A DNA stretch of 7,428 nt from Rickettsia endosymbiont of Ixodes persulcatus (GCA_027293795.1 JAPYLE010000244.1:1-7428), one strand, 5' to 3'; counted from the first letter of the stretch, positions 1 to 6,295 are shown. Notes: generated from the sequence alone by a model not told the origin. Numbers and translations: made by a program.

Positions 1-132
1 TATTCTGGAGCTGTACATGATGTTATACCTGGTATAGTTATGGTCAACTTACTGCATTACAATACTAAAACTGATCAATCTACCCCTGTAGATTATAGAA
101 TATATGATAAAGAAACAGATGGGAAAACAAAG
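1..132 (+). pseudogene. IS transposase remnant, middle part (DDE type), broken
   Basis: The first frame is open from the window edge and reads a transposase-like stretch ending in VDYRIYDKETDGKTKN, which resembles IS4/IS701-type DDE transposases, where this segment sits shortly before the second catalytic Asp. The beginning lies outside the window. After the KTKN codons the reading enters a foreign segment (the polA-end copy, 131-253) and meets a stop at 139-141. The transposase resumes at 251 in another frame, so the gene cannot make an active enzyme. A few codons that normally follow KTKN (DHF-like in relatives as I remember them) appear to be missing. Family assignment is from memory of motif appearance only; terminal inverted repeats of the IS are not visible here. 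Confidence 0.7.
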
Positions 133-253
133 AATGCATAATACCTATTATCAAAAAAATCATGGAAAACTCTACTAATATGGTCGTACCGATTATTACT
201 GAAATTAGGGCTGGTAATAACTGGATGGAGATTCATTAGGTAATATAATTATG
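131..253 (+). repeat. Inverted duplicate of the polA 3' end (copy inside transposase)
   Basis: These 123 bases are the exact reverse complement of 689-811. Read on the plus strand they encode the last 35 residues of PolA (CIIPIIKKIMENSTNM through GNNWMEIH), the TAG stop, and 15 bases of downstream DNA. The similarity continues to 260 if one base is skipped. The copy in the polA gene is the ancestral one, because here the segment has no upstream polA sequence and splits a transposase. Perfect identity implies a recent event or ongoing gene conversion between the copies. Confidence 0.95.
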
Positions 254-341
254 CTTACTTTAGCTAAGGAAAGAGGGATCAATCCTGATGCCGTAGTGAT
301 GGATGCGTGGTATAGCGGTTTGGAGAATTTGAAACATATAC
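251..341 (+). pseudogene. IS transposase remnant, second-Asp region
   Basis: In frame 2 from the ATG at 251 the sequence reads MLTLAKERGINPDAVVMDAW followed by YSGLENLKHI. The MDAWYS(G/S)LENLK pattern is typical of the second catalytic Asp of DDE transposases in the IS4/IS701 group. It is clearly the continuation of the fragment at 1-132, shifted in frame by the intervening polA-derived insert. Similarity ends near 341, where the DNA becomes the metK stump on the opposite strand. An open frame runs on to a stop at 380-382, but its last residues are antisense metK and have no meaning. Confidence 0.72.
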
Positions 342-476
342 AAAAGTTTTGCAGGCGACTCGACCGCCAGGGTCTTGTTTAAGAATTTTATCAAGTACCG
401 TATCTGAAATTTGATCGGCAATTTTGTCCGGATGCCCTTCAGAAACTGACTCAGACGTGAATATAAAATTTTTCAT
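342..476 (-). pseudogene. metK: Truncated metK (S-adenosylmethionine synthetase), N-terminal 45-46 codons only
   Basis: MetK makes S-adenosylmethionine from ATP and methionine. The minus-strand frame starting at 476 gives MKNFIFTSESVSEGHPDKIA and continues through DQISDTVLDKILKQDP to RVACKTFV, an unmistakable MetK N-terminus with the SEGHPDKIADQISD signature. The full enzyme is about 380 residues; here homology stops after residue 45-46, and the frame runs on to about 279 as antisense transposase. The catalytic and ATP-binding regions further downstream are absent, so it is dead. The usual E before TFV appears as K, consistent with decay. A purine-rich stretch (AAGAGAG) still lies ahead of the ATG. 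It is downstream of polA on the same strand. Loss of metK is known in Rickettsia, which can import SAM from the host. Confidence 0.93.
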
Positions 477-532
477 ACATTACTCTCTTTTTAATTTAAT
501 GTTACTGCTAGATTTTGAAAAACATTCAATTT

Positions 533-607
533 GTTATCCCGCGACTTGATCGCGGGATCCATTTTTATTTTTTTCTAGATACTGTGGTCAAGCCGCGGTA
601 TGATAAC
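533..607. repeat. RPE-like palindromic element between metK stump and polA
   Basis: An imperfect palindrome with outer arms GTTATC (533-538) and GATAAC (602-607). The arms continue as CCGCGACTTGATCGCGGG on the left and a related GGTCAAGCCGCGG on the right, around a T-rich centre. The left arm also forms its own hairpin: ATCCCGCG (536-543) and CGCGGGAT (551-558) with a 7-base loop. The CTTGATCGCGGGATCCA and GGTCAAGC..CGG words recur at 3361-3463 and 7166-7277. This form is typical of Rickettsia palindromic elements; I do not assign a family number. Confidence 0.8.
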
Positions 608-702
608 CGAGCGTGTTTTTCAATCCATGCAACAAGGTCGATCAAGTTAGCTAGGATGACAATGGAGAGCTTATCCACGCAAGTAAGCCATAATTATATT
701 AC
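608..702. repeat. Degenerate repeat tail shared with 7248-7315
   Basis: No gene is visible here. The part from about 641 to 695 (GATCAAGT, then GGATGACA, ATCCA, CGC, AAG, TAAGCCATAATT) aligns with gaps to 7250-7314, which follows the RPE-like palindrome near the right end of the window in the same order. It looks like a worn repeat unit or conserved flank of RPE insertions. The polA stop codon lies immediately beyond (703-705). Confidence 0.55.
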
Positions 703-811
703 CTAATGAATCTCCATCCAGTTATTACCAGCCCTAATTTCAGTAATAATCGGTACGACCATATTAGTAGAGTTTTCCATGATTTTTTTGATAATAGGTA
801 TTATGCATTCT
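689..811 (-). repeat. Inverted duplicate of the polA 3' end (resident copy)
   Basis: This is the arm within polA: codons for residues 841-875, the stop, and 14 bases of downstream DNA. It matches the reverse complement of 131-253 at every base. Position 131 pairs with 811 and 253 with 689. The arms are 435 bp apart and enclose the transposase end, the metK stump and an RPE-like element. Confidence 0.95.
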
Positions 812-3330
812 ACTTCATCAGTCGGTGCTTCAAACAGTAATTCATCATGAATTTGCAGCACTAGTCTTGTTTTAAGCTTAAGTTTTTCTATTTCTTGATC
901 TAGATTGATCATGGCAATTTTAATTATATCGGCATTGGTTCCTTGAATAGGTGCATTAATAGCCGCACGCTCTGCAAATTGTTTAAACTTTTTATCATGA
1001 ATTAAAGGTACAAAACATTTCCTGCCAAAGAAATTTGTAACATAGCCGTTGCTACTTGCAAAAGCTTTTGTTTGCTCCATATATTCTTGTACTCCTTTAT
1101 ATTCGGCAAAATATTTCTTAAGATATTCGGCAGCTTCACTATTAGTAACGTTTAATTGTTTAGCAAGCCCAAAAGCACTAATACCGTAAATAATACCAAA
1201 ATTTATAGCTTTTGCTTTACGTCTATGTTCACTAGTTAGTTCATCTTTTTGCAAATTAAAGATCTGACAAGCAGTTTGAGTATGTATATCGTCTTTATTG
1301 GTAAATGCTTGTTTTAGTGCATCTATATTTGCAATATGGCTTAATATTCTAAGCTCAATTTGAGAATAATCGGCAGATATTAATTTATAACCTTCTTCAG
1401 CAATAAAAGCTTGTCTGATTTTATTCCCCTCACTAGAGCGAATAGGTACATTTTGCAAATTAGGTTCTTGTGAGCTAAGCCTTCCTGTAGTGGTAGAAGT
1501 TTGTAAAAATGTCGTATGTACTCGCCTAGTTATATTATCTATTTGTTTTGGTAAACTATCAGTGTAAGTATTTTTTAATTTTGTAAGTTGCCGCCACCTT
1601 AGTAACAAATCGGCAATATTATATCCATGCTCGCTAAGTTTTTCTAGTATTTCTGCCCCTGTTGAGTAAGAGCTTGCTTTAGCCGAAGCTTTACCGAAAG
1701 GTAATTGCATTTTTTCAAACAAGATTTCGCCTAATTGTTTTGGCGAACCAATATTAAATTTAGTTCCGCTAAGAGCAAAAATTTTTTCTTCAAGTCTAGC
1801 TATTTCTGTTCTAAATTCAGCGGATAATTGTTTCAAGTAATTAGCATCTACTTTAATACCGACCTTCTCCATTTTATCTAAAATAAAACAAATAGGTAAA
1901 TCAATATTGCTGTAAAGTCTAAAGGCTTTATTATCTTTAAGCTCCAATATATTTTGCTTATAAAGTGAGATAAAATTTATTACTATTTTTGCCGATTCAT
2001 TGATTATATTTTCTATTACAGTTTCTTTTTGAGCTTCTTCAAATAAATTTTTCTGTAATAAACCTGCCGATAATGCATATTGTATTAGCTCTAAATCTTC
2101 AATCGCCGTAATCTCATGAGATTGGTTTGCATAAAACTTAAGTAAAGGTTTAAGAGAGTACGTAATTTTTTTTATGGATTTATCGGTTAGTAAATTAAAA
2201 ATAATATCCGAAAACCAGCTGTTATTAGTTTTAGTATTATAGGAAAAAAGGTCATTGGTCGTATTTGAAATTTTAATAATATAACTTTTATTTTGTAGTG
2301 ATAAAATAAAAGCAAGATTATCTCCTTTATACTGTAGTAAATATATCCCGAATATTCCTACTGTTTCAGCTTCTTTAGCAAAATTTTCAAGTTCAATTTT
2401 ATTACTAATTTCTTTTATTTCCGCTACTTTATTGTCTATTATCTCTTTGTGGTAATTAATTTTAATATCAAATAAATTTTCTGCTCTTCTATATAAAGAT
2501 CTAAAACCATATTCCTGTAAAAATCCTGTTAATTTATCGCTATTTGGAGGTGACCATTCTAAATTATTCAGCTGAAAATCTAAATTAACATTAGAATCAA
2601 GCCCTATTAACTGCCATGAAATTAAAGCTGCTTCTCTTGAATTTTGTAAAGTTTCACGTTGTTTTACGCTTGAGATTTGGTCTAAAGAGTTAAATATATT
2701 TTCTATCGAACCAAATTGCGTTATAAGACTACTTGCCGTTTTTGGTCCAATAGAGGGTACGCCTGGAATATTATCCGATCTATCGCCGATTAAAGCCATT
2801 ACTTCACGTAATTTATTAGAAGTAGTGCCAAATTTTTTAACAACATCATCCTCTGTAATATATTTTCCTTTTAGTGGATCATATATTTTGATGTTTTTAT
2901 TCATTAACTGCAATAAATCTTTATCGGAAGAGATAATGACTACATCTTCGCCGAGTGCAGCCGTTTTAGTAGCAAAGGTTGCGATAATGTCATCGGCTTC
3001 ATAGCCGTTTTTCTCTAGAATAGGAAAACTTAAGTTACTTGCAACATCACGAACTAATGGTAATTGCATTATTAAATCTTCAGGGGGAGGGGGACGATTA
3101 GCTTTATATTCAGGATAAATATGATGGCGAAAATTTTTCCCGCCGCTATCAAATACTACAGCGACATGTTTAGGCTTAAAGTCGCTCAGTAATTTTAGCA
3201 GCATTGAAGTAAAACCGTAAAGAGCGCCGACAGGCTCGCCTTTCGGCGAAGCTAAAGGCTGTTGTGCATAATAGGCTCTAAAAACAAATCCGTATCCGTC
3301 TATTAGTAATAAGGTATTTTTTTGGGTCAT
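703..3330 (-). CDS. polA: DNA polymerase I
   Basis: Fills gaps and removes primers in replication and repair. The start chosen gives MTQKNTLLLIDGYGFVFRAY, 875 residues; a 17-codon upstream extension to 3381 (MVKPRYD...) is encoded by an RPE-like repeat and is probably not native. The N-terminal 5' nuclease (about 1-290) keeps its acidic residues: D11, D61, E111/D113/D114 in GYEADD, D136/D138 in SSDKD, D183/D186 in GDRSDN. The middle 3'-5' exonuclease-like domain (about 310-480) lacks the DxE motif and the YxxxD motif, so proofreading is probably absent. The polymerase (about 490-875) has motif A DYSQIELR (D654), motif B RRKAKAINFGIIYG (K707, F711, Y715) and motif C QIHDELLF (D829). No clear Shine-Dalgarno is seen. 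It lies downstream of ftsY. Its last 35 codons are duplicated in inverted orientation at 131-253. Confidence 0.97.
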   Translation of the reverse strand: MTQKNTLLLIDGYGFVFRAYYAQQPLASPKGEPVGALYGFTSMLLKLLSDFKPKHVAVVFDSGGKNFRHHIYPEYKANRPPPPEDLIMQLPLVRDVASNLSFPILEKNGYEADDIIATFATKTAALGEDVVIISSDKDLLQLMNKNIKIYDPLKGKYITEDDVVKKFGTTSNKLREVMALIGDRSDNIPGVPSIGPKTASSLITQFGSIENIFNSLDQISSVKQRETLQNSREAALISWQLIGLDSNVNLDFQLNNLEWSPPNSDKLTGFLQEYGFRSLYRRAENLFDIKINYHKEIIDNKVAEIKEISNKIELENFAKEAETVGIFGIYLLQYKGDNLAFILSLQNKSYIIKISNTTNDLFSYNTKTNNSWFSDIIFNLLTDKSIKKITYSLKPLLKFYANQSHEITAIEDLELIQYALSAGLLQKNLFEEAQKETVIENIINESAKIVINFISLYKQNILELKDNKAFRLYSNIDLPICFILDKMEKVGIKVDANYLKQLSAEFRTEIARLEEKIFALSGTKFNIGSPKQLGEILFEKMQLPFGKASAKASSYSTGAEILEKLSEHGYNIADLLLRWRQLTKLKNTYTDSLPKQIDNITRRVHTTFLQTSTTTGRLSSQEPNLQNVPIRSSEGNKIRQAFIAEEGYKLISADYSQIELRILSHIANIDALKQAFTNKDDIHTQTACQIFNLQKDELTSEHRRKAKAINFGIIYGISAFGLAKQLNVTNSEAAEYLKKYFAEYKGVQEYMEQTKAFASSNGYVTNFFGRKCFVPLIHDKKFKQFAERAAINAPIQGTNADIIKIAMINLDQEIEKLKLKTRLVLQIHDELLFEAPTDEVECIIPIIKKIMENSTNMVVPIITEIRAGNNWMEIH

Positions 3331-3360
3331 TTTATGATTTGAGTGTTTTTTATTCTCTGT

Positions 3361-3463
3361 GTCATACCGTGGCTTGACCACGGTATCTAGTAAAAATAAG
3401 AAGATAAGTTATTCATCTCTGTAGGTTGTTTCTTAAGATACCACGATCAAGTCGCGGTATGAC
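3361..3463. repeat. RPE-like palindromic element between ftsY and polA
   Basis: The left arm at 3361-3388 (starting GTCATACCGTGGCTTGACCA) and the right arm at 3436-3463 (ending AAGTCGCGGTATGAC) match in 23 of 28 positions as inverted repeats. The left arm also folds on itself as ACCGTGG / CCACGGT around a CTTGA loop. The element fills nearly all the space between ftsY and polA, and its left part keeps the polA frame open upstream, giving the spurious MVKPRYD start. Structure and words match Rickettsia palindromic elements. Confidence 0.85.
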
Positions 3464-3489
3464 AAATAGTAATTTTTATAAACAAAATC

Positions 3490-4401
3490 TCACAGTCCTA
3501 CTAAACTTTTAGCAAAATCATGTCGATCGAATATTTTTAAATCCTCTATCTTCTCGCCTATGCCGATAAAATACACCGGTAAATTGAATTTTTGTACTAC
3601 TCCGACAATTACGCCTGCTTTAGCACTTCCATCTAGTTTAGTCACGATAAGCCCTGTTAAGTTAGTAGCATCATTAAAATACTCGGCTTGGTTATAAGTA
3701 TTTTGTCCTGTAATAGCATCAATTACTAAAATGCTATGAGTAGGTGTGCTCTCATCTAATTTTTTTATAACTTTTACGATCTTGGCGAGTTCATCCATTA
3801 AGTTTTTTTTATTATGAAGTCTACCTGCCGTGTCAATAAAAAGTATATCGATATTTTGTTTCATCGATTCATCCATCCCGCGGTAAGCAACACTTGCAGG
3901 ATCAGCCAATTCTTCACCGGTAATAAGTAGTGCATTTGCTCTATCTACCCAAGTACTTAGCTGATTTACAGCAGCTGCTCTAAAAGTATCGCAGGCAGCA
4001 ACCGCTACTTTTTTCCCTTGTGCTGAGTACATTGCAGCAAGCTTACCTATAGTCGTAGTTTTCCCTGCACCGTTAACACCGCAAACTAATACTACATTTA
4101 ATTTATTTGCATCTAGAGTAAAAGGAATTTCTGATTTTAACAGCTGCTCTTCTATCAATTTAGCAAGGGCTTCCTTTACTGTACTACTATCTATTTCTTT
4201 GTCAAATTTTACCTTTTTAAACTCTTCAATAATATTAGTTACTACCGAAACGCTCATATCGCTTGAGATAAGTAGCTCTTCTAGCTCTTCTAGAGTTTCT
4301 TCGTCTAATTTTTTCTTGTAAAATATTTTGTCGATACCTTCTGATATTTTATTAGAAGTTTTAGATAAACTTTGTTTTAATTTACTAAATATCGAAATCA
4401 T
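3490..4401 (-). CDS. ftsY: Signal recognition particle receptor FtsY
   Basis: The SRP receptor GTPase binds Ffh on the inner face of the cytoplasmic membrane and hands ribosome-nascent chains to the Sec channel. The start at 4401 gives MISIFSKLKQSLSKTSNKIS and 303 residues. The open frame extends 46 codons further up to 4539, but that part is encoded by a palindromic repeat (4459-4544), so I reject it. An amphipathic N-terminal membrane-binding stretch is followed by the N domain (about 25-90) and the G domain: P-loop GVNGAGKTT (108-116), DTFRAAA (138-144), DTAGR (190-194) and TKLDG (254-258). The C-terminal GIGEKIEDL (280-288) and F291 are typical. Unlike E. coli FtsY it has no long acidic A domain. 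It lies between bamE and polA on the same strand, separated from each by an RPE-like element. No strong Shine-Dalgarno precedes the chosen ATG. Confidence 0.96.
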   Translation of the reverse strand: MISIFSKLKQSLSKTSNKISEGIDKIFYKKKLDEETLEELEELLISSDMSVSVVTNIIEEFKKVKFDKEIDSSTVKEALAKLIEEQLLKSEIPFTLDANKLNVVLVCGVNGAGKTTTIGKLAAMYSAQGKKVAVAACDTFRAAAVNQLSTWVDRANALLITGEELADPASVAYRGMDESMKQNIDILFIDTAGRLHNKKNLMDELAKIVKVIKKLDESTPTHSILVIDAITGQNTYNQAEYFNDATNLTGLIVTKLDGSAKAGVIVGVVQKFNLPVYFIGIGEKIEDLKIFDRHDFAKSLVGL

Positions 4402-4458
4402 ACTAGATAGTTTTTGTTTTATGGGTGTTGGTGTCATTCCTGCGTGGATCGGTTTTTT

Positions 4459-4544
4459 CGTCATTGCGAGAAAAATTACGAAGTAATTGAAGCAGCAACC
4501 CGGTAAATGGATTATCACGCTCTCTACGTTTGCTCGCAATGACG
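4459..4544. repeat. Palindromic repeat between bamE and ftsY (CGTCATTGCGAG ends)
   Basis: Perfect 12-bp terminal inverted repeats, CGTCATTGCGAG (4459-4470) and CTCGCAATGACG (4533-4544), bound an 86-bp element ending 10 bases from the bamE stop. GTCATTGCGAG ends are common in dispersed Rickettsia repeats. A second half-element (GTCATTCCTGCGTGGATC, about 4434-4451) lies next to it. Both stay in frame with ftsY on the minus strand, creating a false 46-residue extension. It is a different repeat type from 3361-3463. Confidence 0.82.
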
Positions 4545-4554
4545 ATTAAGGTAC

Positions 4555-5028
4555 TTATCTCTTCTTCTTATTCTTGCTTTTATTTTTATTCCCGTCGGTA
4601 GTTTTATTGAATCTACCTAAATTTTTAACAAATTTTTGTAGTCCGTTAAGTTCTGTTCCATATGTCCTAGTATATTCACAGACTATTTCTATATCTTGTC
4701 TATGAGAATCATCTATTATTACTACTTCCTGCATAAAATTATTAGCATCAAAGGTAATTTTTACTATTTTTTGCTTTTCAATTTTTGGATTAAGCCAAGC
4801 TCTTTGAGACATAACCCTTTCAACATAATACCAAGTATTTTGGGAATATTCCGGTACCATAGTAGGCGTACCGATTAATTCTACGACTTCTACTTTATTT
4901 AGTTTTTTAGACTCTAATTTTACAAGTGCCGAATCATCTATGGATTGCCCTCTATTTTCGATAGTTTTGCAGCCGCTTAAGGAAAAAAAGGCTAATATAC
5001 TAAAAATGTATGTTATAAAAATTTTCAT
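4555..5028 (-). CDS. bamE: Outer-membrane assembly lipoprotein BamE (SmpA/OmlA family)
   Basis: Accessory lipoprotein of the BAM complex, which inserts beta-barrel proteins into the outer membrane; it would face the periplasm. The sequence shows a signal peptide (hydrophobic residues 3-17) with lipobox LSGC, lipidated at Cys20. The SmpA/OmlA fold covers about 35-105, with the hallmark LIGTPTMVPEYSQNTWYYVE (51-70) corresponding to the GTP..NTWFYV stretch of E. coli BamE. At 157 residues it is longer than the E. coli protein (113). The extra part contains TYGTELNGLQKFVKNLGRF (122-140), of a kind seen in alphaproteobacterial BamE, and ends in a lysine-rich tail (148-157). It is divergent from rpmF and first in the bamE-ftsY-polA direction, with a good promoter candidate upstream. 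A generic SmpA/OmlA lipoprotein label would be the cautious alternative. Confidence 0.9.
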   Translation of the reverse strand: MKIFITYIFSILAFFSLSGCKTIENRGQSIDDSALVKLESKKLNKVEVVELIGTPTMVPEYSQNTWYYVERVMSQRAWLNPKIEKQKIVKITFDANNFMQEVVIIDDSHRQDIEIVCEYTRTYGTELNGLQKFVKNLGRFNKTTDGNKNKSKNKKKR

Positions 5029-5061
5029 AAGTTTAATTTCATCTAGATTTTATTACAAGAT

Positions 5062-5067
5062 TATAAT
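5062..5067 (+). promoter_or_regulatory. Candidate -10 box for rpmF-fabH
   Basis: A perfect TATAAT lies about 54 bases before the rpmF ATG, with no convincing -35 box 16-19 bases upstream. The perfect TTGACA at 5084-5089 is too close to the gene: its -10 would fall near 5106, placing the start of transcription after the AGAGGA ribosome binding site. It occupies the same bases as the bamE -10 box on the other strand. Confidence 0.35.
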
Positions 5068-5090
5068 ATACTGCTCCACTAATTTGACAA
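5063..5090 (-). promoter_or_regulatory. Candidate sigma-70-type promoter for bamE
   Basis: Read on the minus strand, TTGTCA (5090-5085) and TATTAT (5068-5063) are separated by 16 bases; each matches five of six consensus positions. Transcription would begin near 5056, about 28 bases before the bamE ATG. It may serve the whole bamE-ftsY-polA direction. It overlaps the region that must also hold the rpmF promoter. Low GC makes chance matches likely, so this is inference. Confidence 0.5.
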
Positions 5091-5109
5091 ATACTTTTTA
5101 ATTTATATT

Positions 5110-5115
5110 AGAGGA
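5110..5115 (+). promoter_or_regulatory. Ribosome binding site of rpmF
   Basis: AGAGGA lies 5 bases before the ATG at 5121 and fixes the rpmF start. It is one of only two clear Shine-Dalgarno sequences among the intact genes here, the other being that of pal. Confidence 0.75.
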
Positions 5116-5120
5116 TAATA

Positions 5121-5321
5121 ATGGCAGTTCCAAAGAAGAAAACATCAAAATCAAAACGTAATATGAGACGTGCGCACTTAGCACTCGGTAAAGTTAACGT
5201 AATAGTTGACTCACAAACCGGTGAATATAAACTTCCGCATCACGTTTCTTTAGTTGACGGCACTTATAATAATCGTCAAGTAGTAACAAAAAAAATTGAA
5301 ACTGAAGAAGAAGTAGCCTAA
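5121..5321 (+). CDS. rpmF: Large-subunit ribosomal protein bL32
   Basis: A small basic protein of the 50S subunit. The N-terminus MAVPKKKTSKSKRNMRRAHL is diagnostic of bL32, and the central TGEYKLPHHVSLVDGTYNNR matches the family's G.(Y/F)KLPH..C core. Length is 66 residues, normal for alphaproteobacterial forms. It carries no cysteine at all, so it is the zinc-free version of L32, in contrast to the four-Cys zinc ribbon form of many other bacteria. It is followed after 12 bases by fabH, implying co-transcription. In E. coli the order is rpmF-plsX-fabH; plsX is not between them here. Confidence 0.97.
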   Translation: MAVPKKKTSKSKRNMRRAHLALGKVNVIVDSQTGEYKLPHHVSLVDGTYNNRQVVTKKIETEEEVA

Positions 5322-5333
5322 AGCTTAAGATTT

Positions 5334-6287
5334 ATGACCTGTAAAATTATTGGTTGCGGCGAATATCTTCCTTCAAAAATAGTTAGTAATGACGAGCTTA
5401 CAAAATTCGTAGATACTAACGATGAGTGGATTAGAACAAGAACAGGTATTACGCAGCGTCATATAGCAGGCGATACAGAATATACTTCCCATCTTGCTTT
5501 AAAATCAGCTGAAAAAGCTATAGAAGATGCAGGGATATCGGCAAATGATATCGATTTAATAATTACATGTACTACTACTCCGGATAATAGCTTCCCTTCG
5601 GTTGCCACTAAACTTCAAGGCTATCTTGGTTTAACTAATATACCGTCTTTTGATTTACAAGCAGTATGTGCCGGTTTTGTGTATGGGTTGCAAGTAGCAA
5701 ATTCTCTTATTGCGTCCGGTAAATATAAAACTGTTTTGCTTATAGGTGCCGAGAAAATGACATCGCTATTAGACTGGAATGATAGGTCTACCTGTGTTTT
5801 ATTCGGTGATGGAGCGGGGAGTGTGATATTGCAGCGTAGTAGCGATGATTCCGGTTTAATAGATAGTAATATTTTTTCAAGCGGTATCGATTATGAAATA
5901 CTATATGCAAACAGTGGTGTAAGTATGAATGGTACTAGCGGTAAAATCATTATGCAGGGTCAAAAATTATTCCGTCATGCAATAGAAAAAATGCAACAAT
6001 CTATAGAAGAGTTATTGCGTGCTAATCAATATCGCGTAAGCGATATTGATTATTTTATACCTCATCAAGCAAATGTCCGTATTATCAATAAACTCGCTGA
6101 GTTGTTAAATATAGAAGAACATAAGATAATAAAGACCGTAGAGAAACACGCTAATTGTTCAGCGGCTTCCATTCCTCTTGCTTTAAGTACTCTCAAAGCA
6201 TTAGGTAAAATAAAAAAGGGCGATATTCTACTATTTTCAGCTATCGGTGCCGGTTTAACTTGGGGCAGTGCATTAATAAGATGGTGA
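5334..6287 (+). CDS. fabH: 3-oxoacyl-[acyl-carrier-protein] synthase III (KAS III)
   Basis: Condenses acetyl-CoA with malonyl-ACP to give acetoacetyl-ACP, the first elongation step of type II fatty-acid synthesis in the cytoplasm. At 317 residues it has the same length as the E. coli enzyme, and its catalytic triad falls at the same positions: Cys112 in DLQAVCAGF, His244 in FIPHQAN and Asn274 in HANCSAAS. Other family landmarks are NDEWIRTRTGITQRHIA (29-45), FGDGAGS (157-163) and the glycine-rich end GAGLTWGSALIRW. The ATG at 5334 fits the family N-terminus (MTCKIIGCGEYLPSKIV); no strong Shine-Dalgarno is present, so translation may depend on coupling to rpmF 12 bases upstream. Confidence 0.97.
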   Translation: MTCKIIGCGEYLPSKIVSNDELTKFVDTNDEWIRTRTGITQRHIAGDTEYTSHLALKSAEKAIEDAGISANDIDLIITCTTTPDNSFPSVATKLQGYLGLTNIPSFDLQAVCAGFVYGLQVANSLIASGKYKTVLLIGAEKMTSLLDWNDRSTCVLFGDGAGSVILQRSSDDSGLIDSNIFSSGIDYEILYANSGVSMNGTSGKIIMQGQKLFRHAIEKMQQSIEELLRANQYRVSDIDYFIPHQANVRIINKLAELLNIEEHKIIKTVEKHANCSAASIPLALSTLKALGKIKKGDILLFSAIGAGLTWGSALIRW

Positions 6288-6295
6288 ATATACTC

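Noticed and set aside
131..253. The polA-end copy as a functional small gene
   Set aside because: It has no start of its own apart from internal ATGs, encodes only a tail of the polymerase domain, and is fully explained as a recent duplication.
515..706. 63-codon plus-strand open frame between the metK stump and polA
   Set aside because: It reads through the RPE-like palindrome (peptides VIPRLDRGIH and VVKPRYD come from reading the repeat arms), ends in polA antisense, and has no ribosome binding site or recognisable domain.
3361..3463. Palindrome between ftsY and polA as a transcription terminator
   Set aside because: It can fold strongly but has no T-run after the stem on the minus strand, and its sequence matches dispersed RPE-like elements in the window, so insertion explains it better.
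4696..4878. 60-codon plus-strand open frame
   Set aside because: It lies wholly antisense to bamE, which has a convincing signal peptide and family motif. Composition is low-complexity (Tyr and Phe runs), as expected for a shadow frame.
5084..5089. Perfect TTGACA as the -35 box of rpmF
   Set aside because: A -10 at normal spacing would start transcription at about 5118, after the AGAGGA ribosome binding site. The bases are better explained as part of the minus-strand TTGTCA of bamE.
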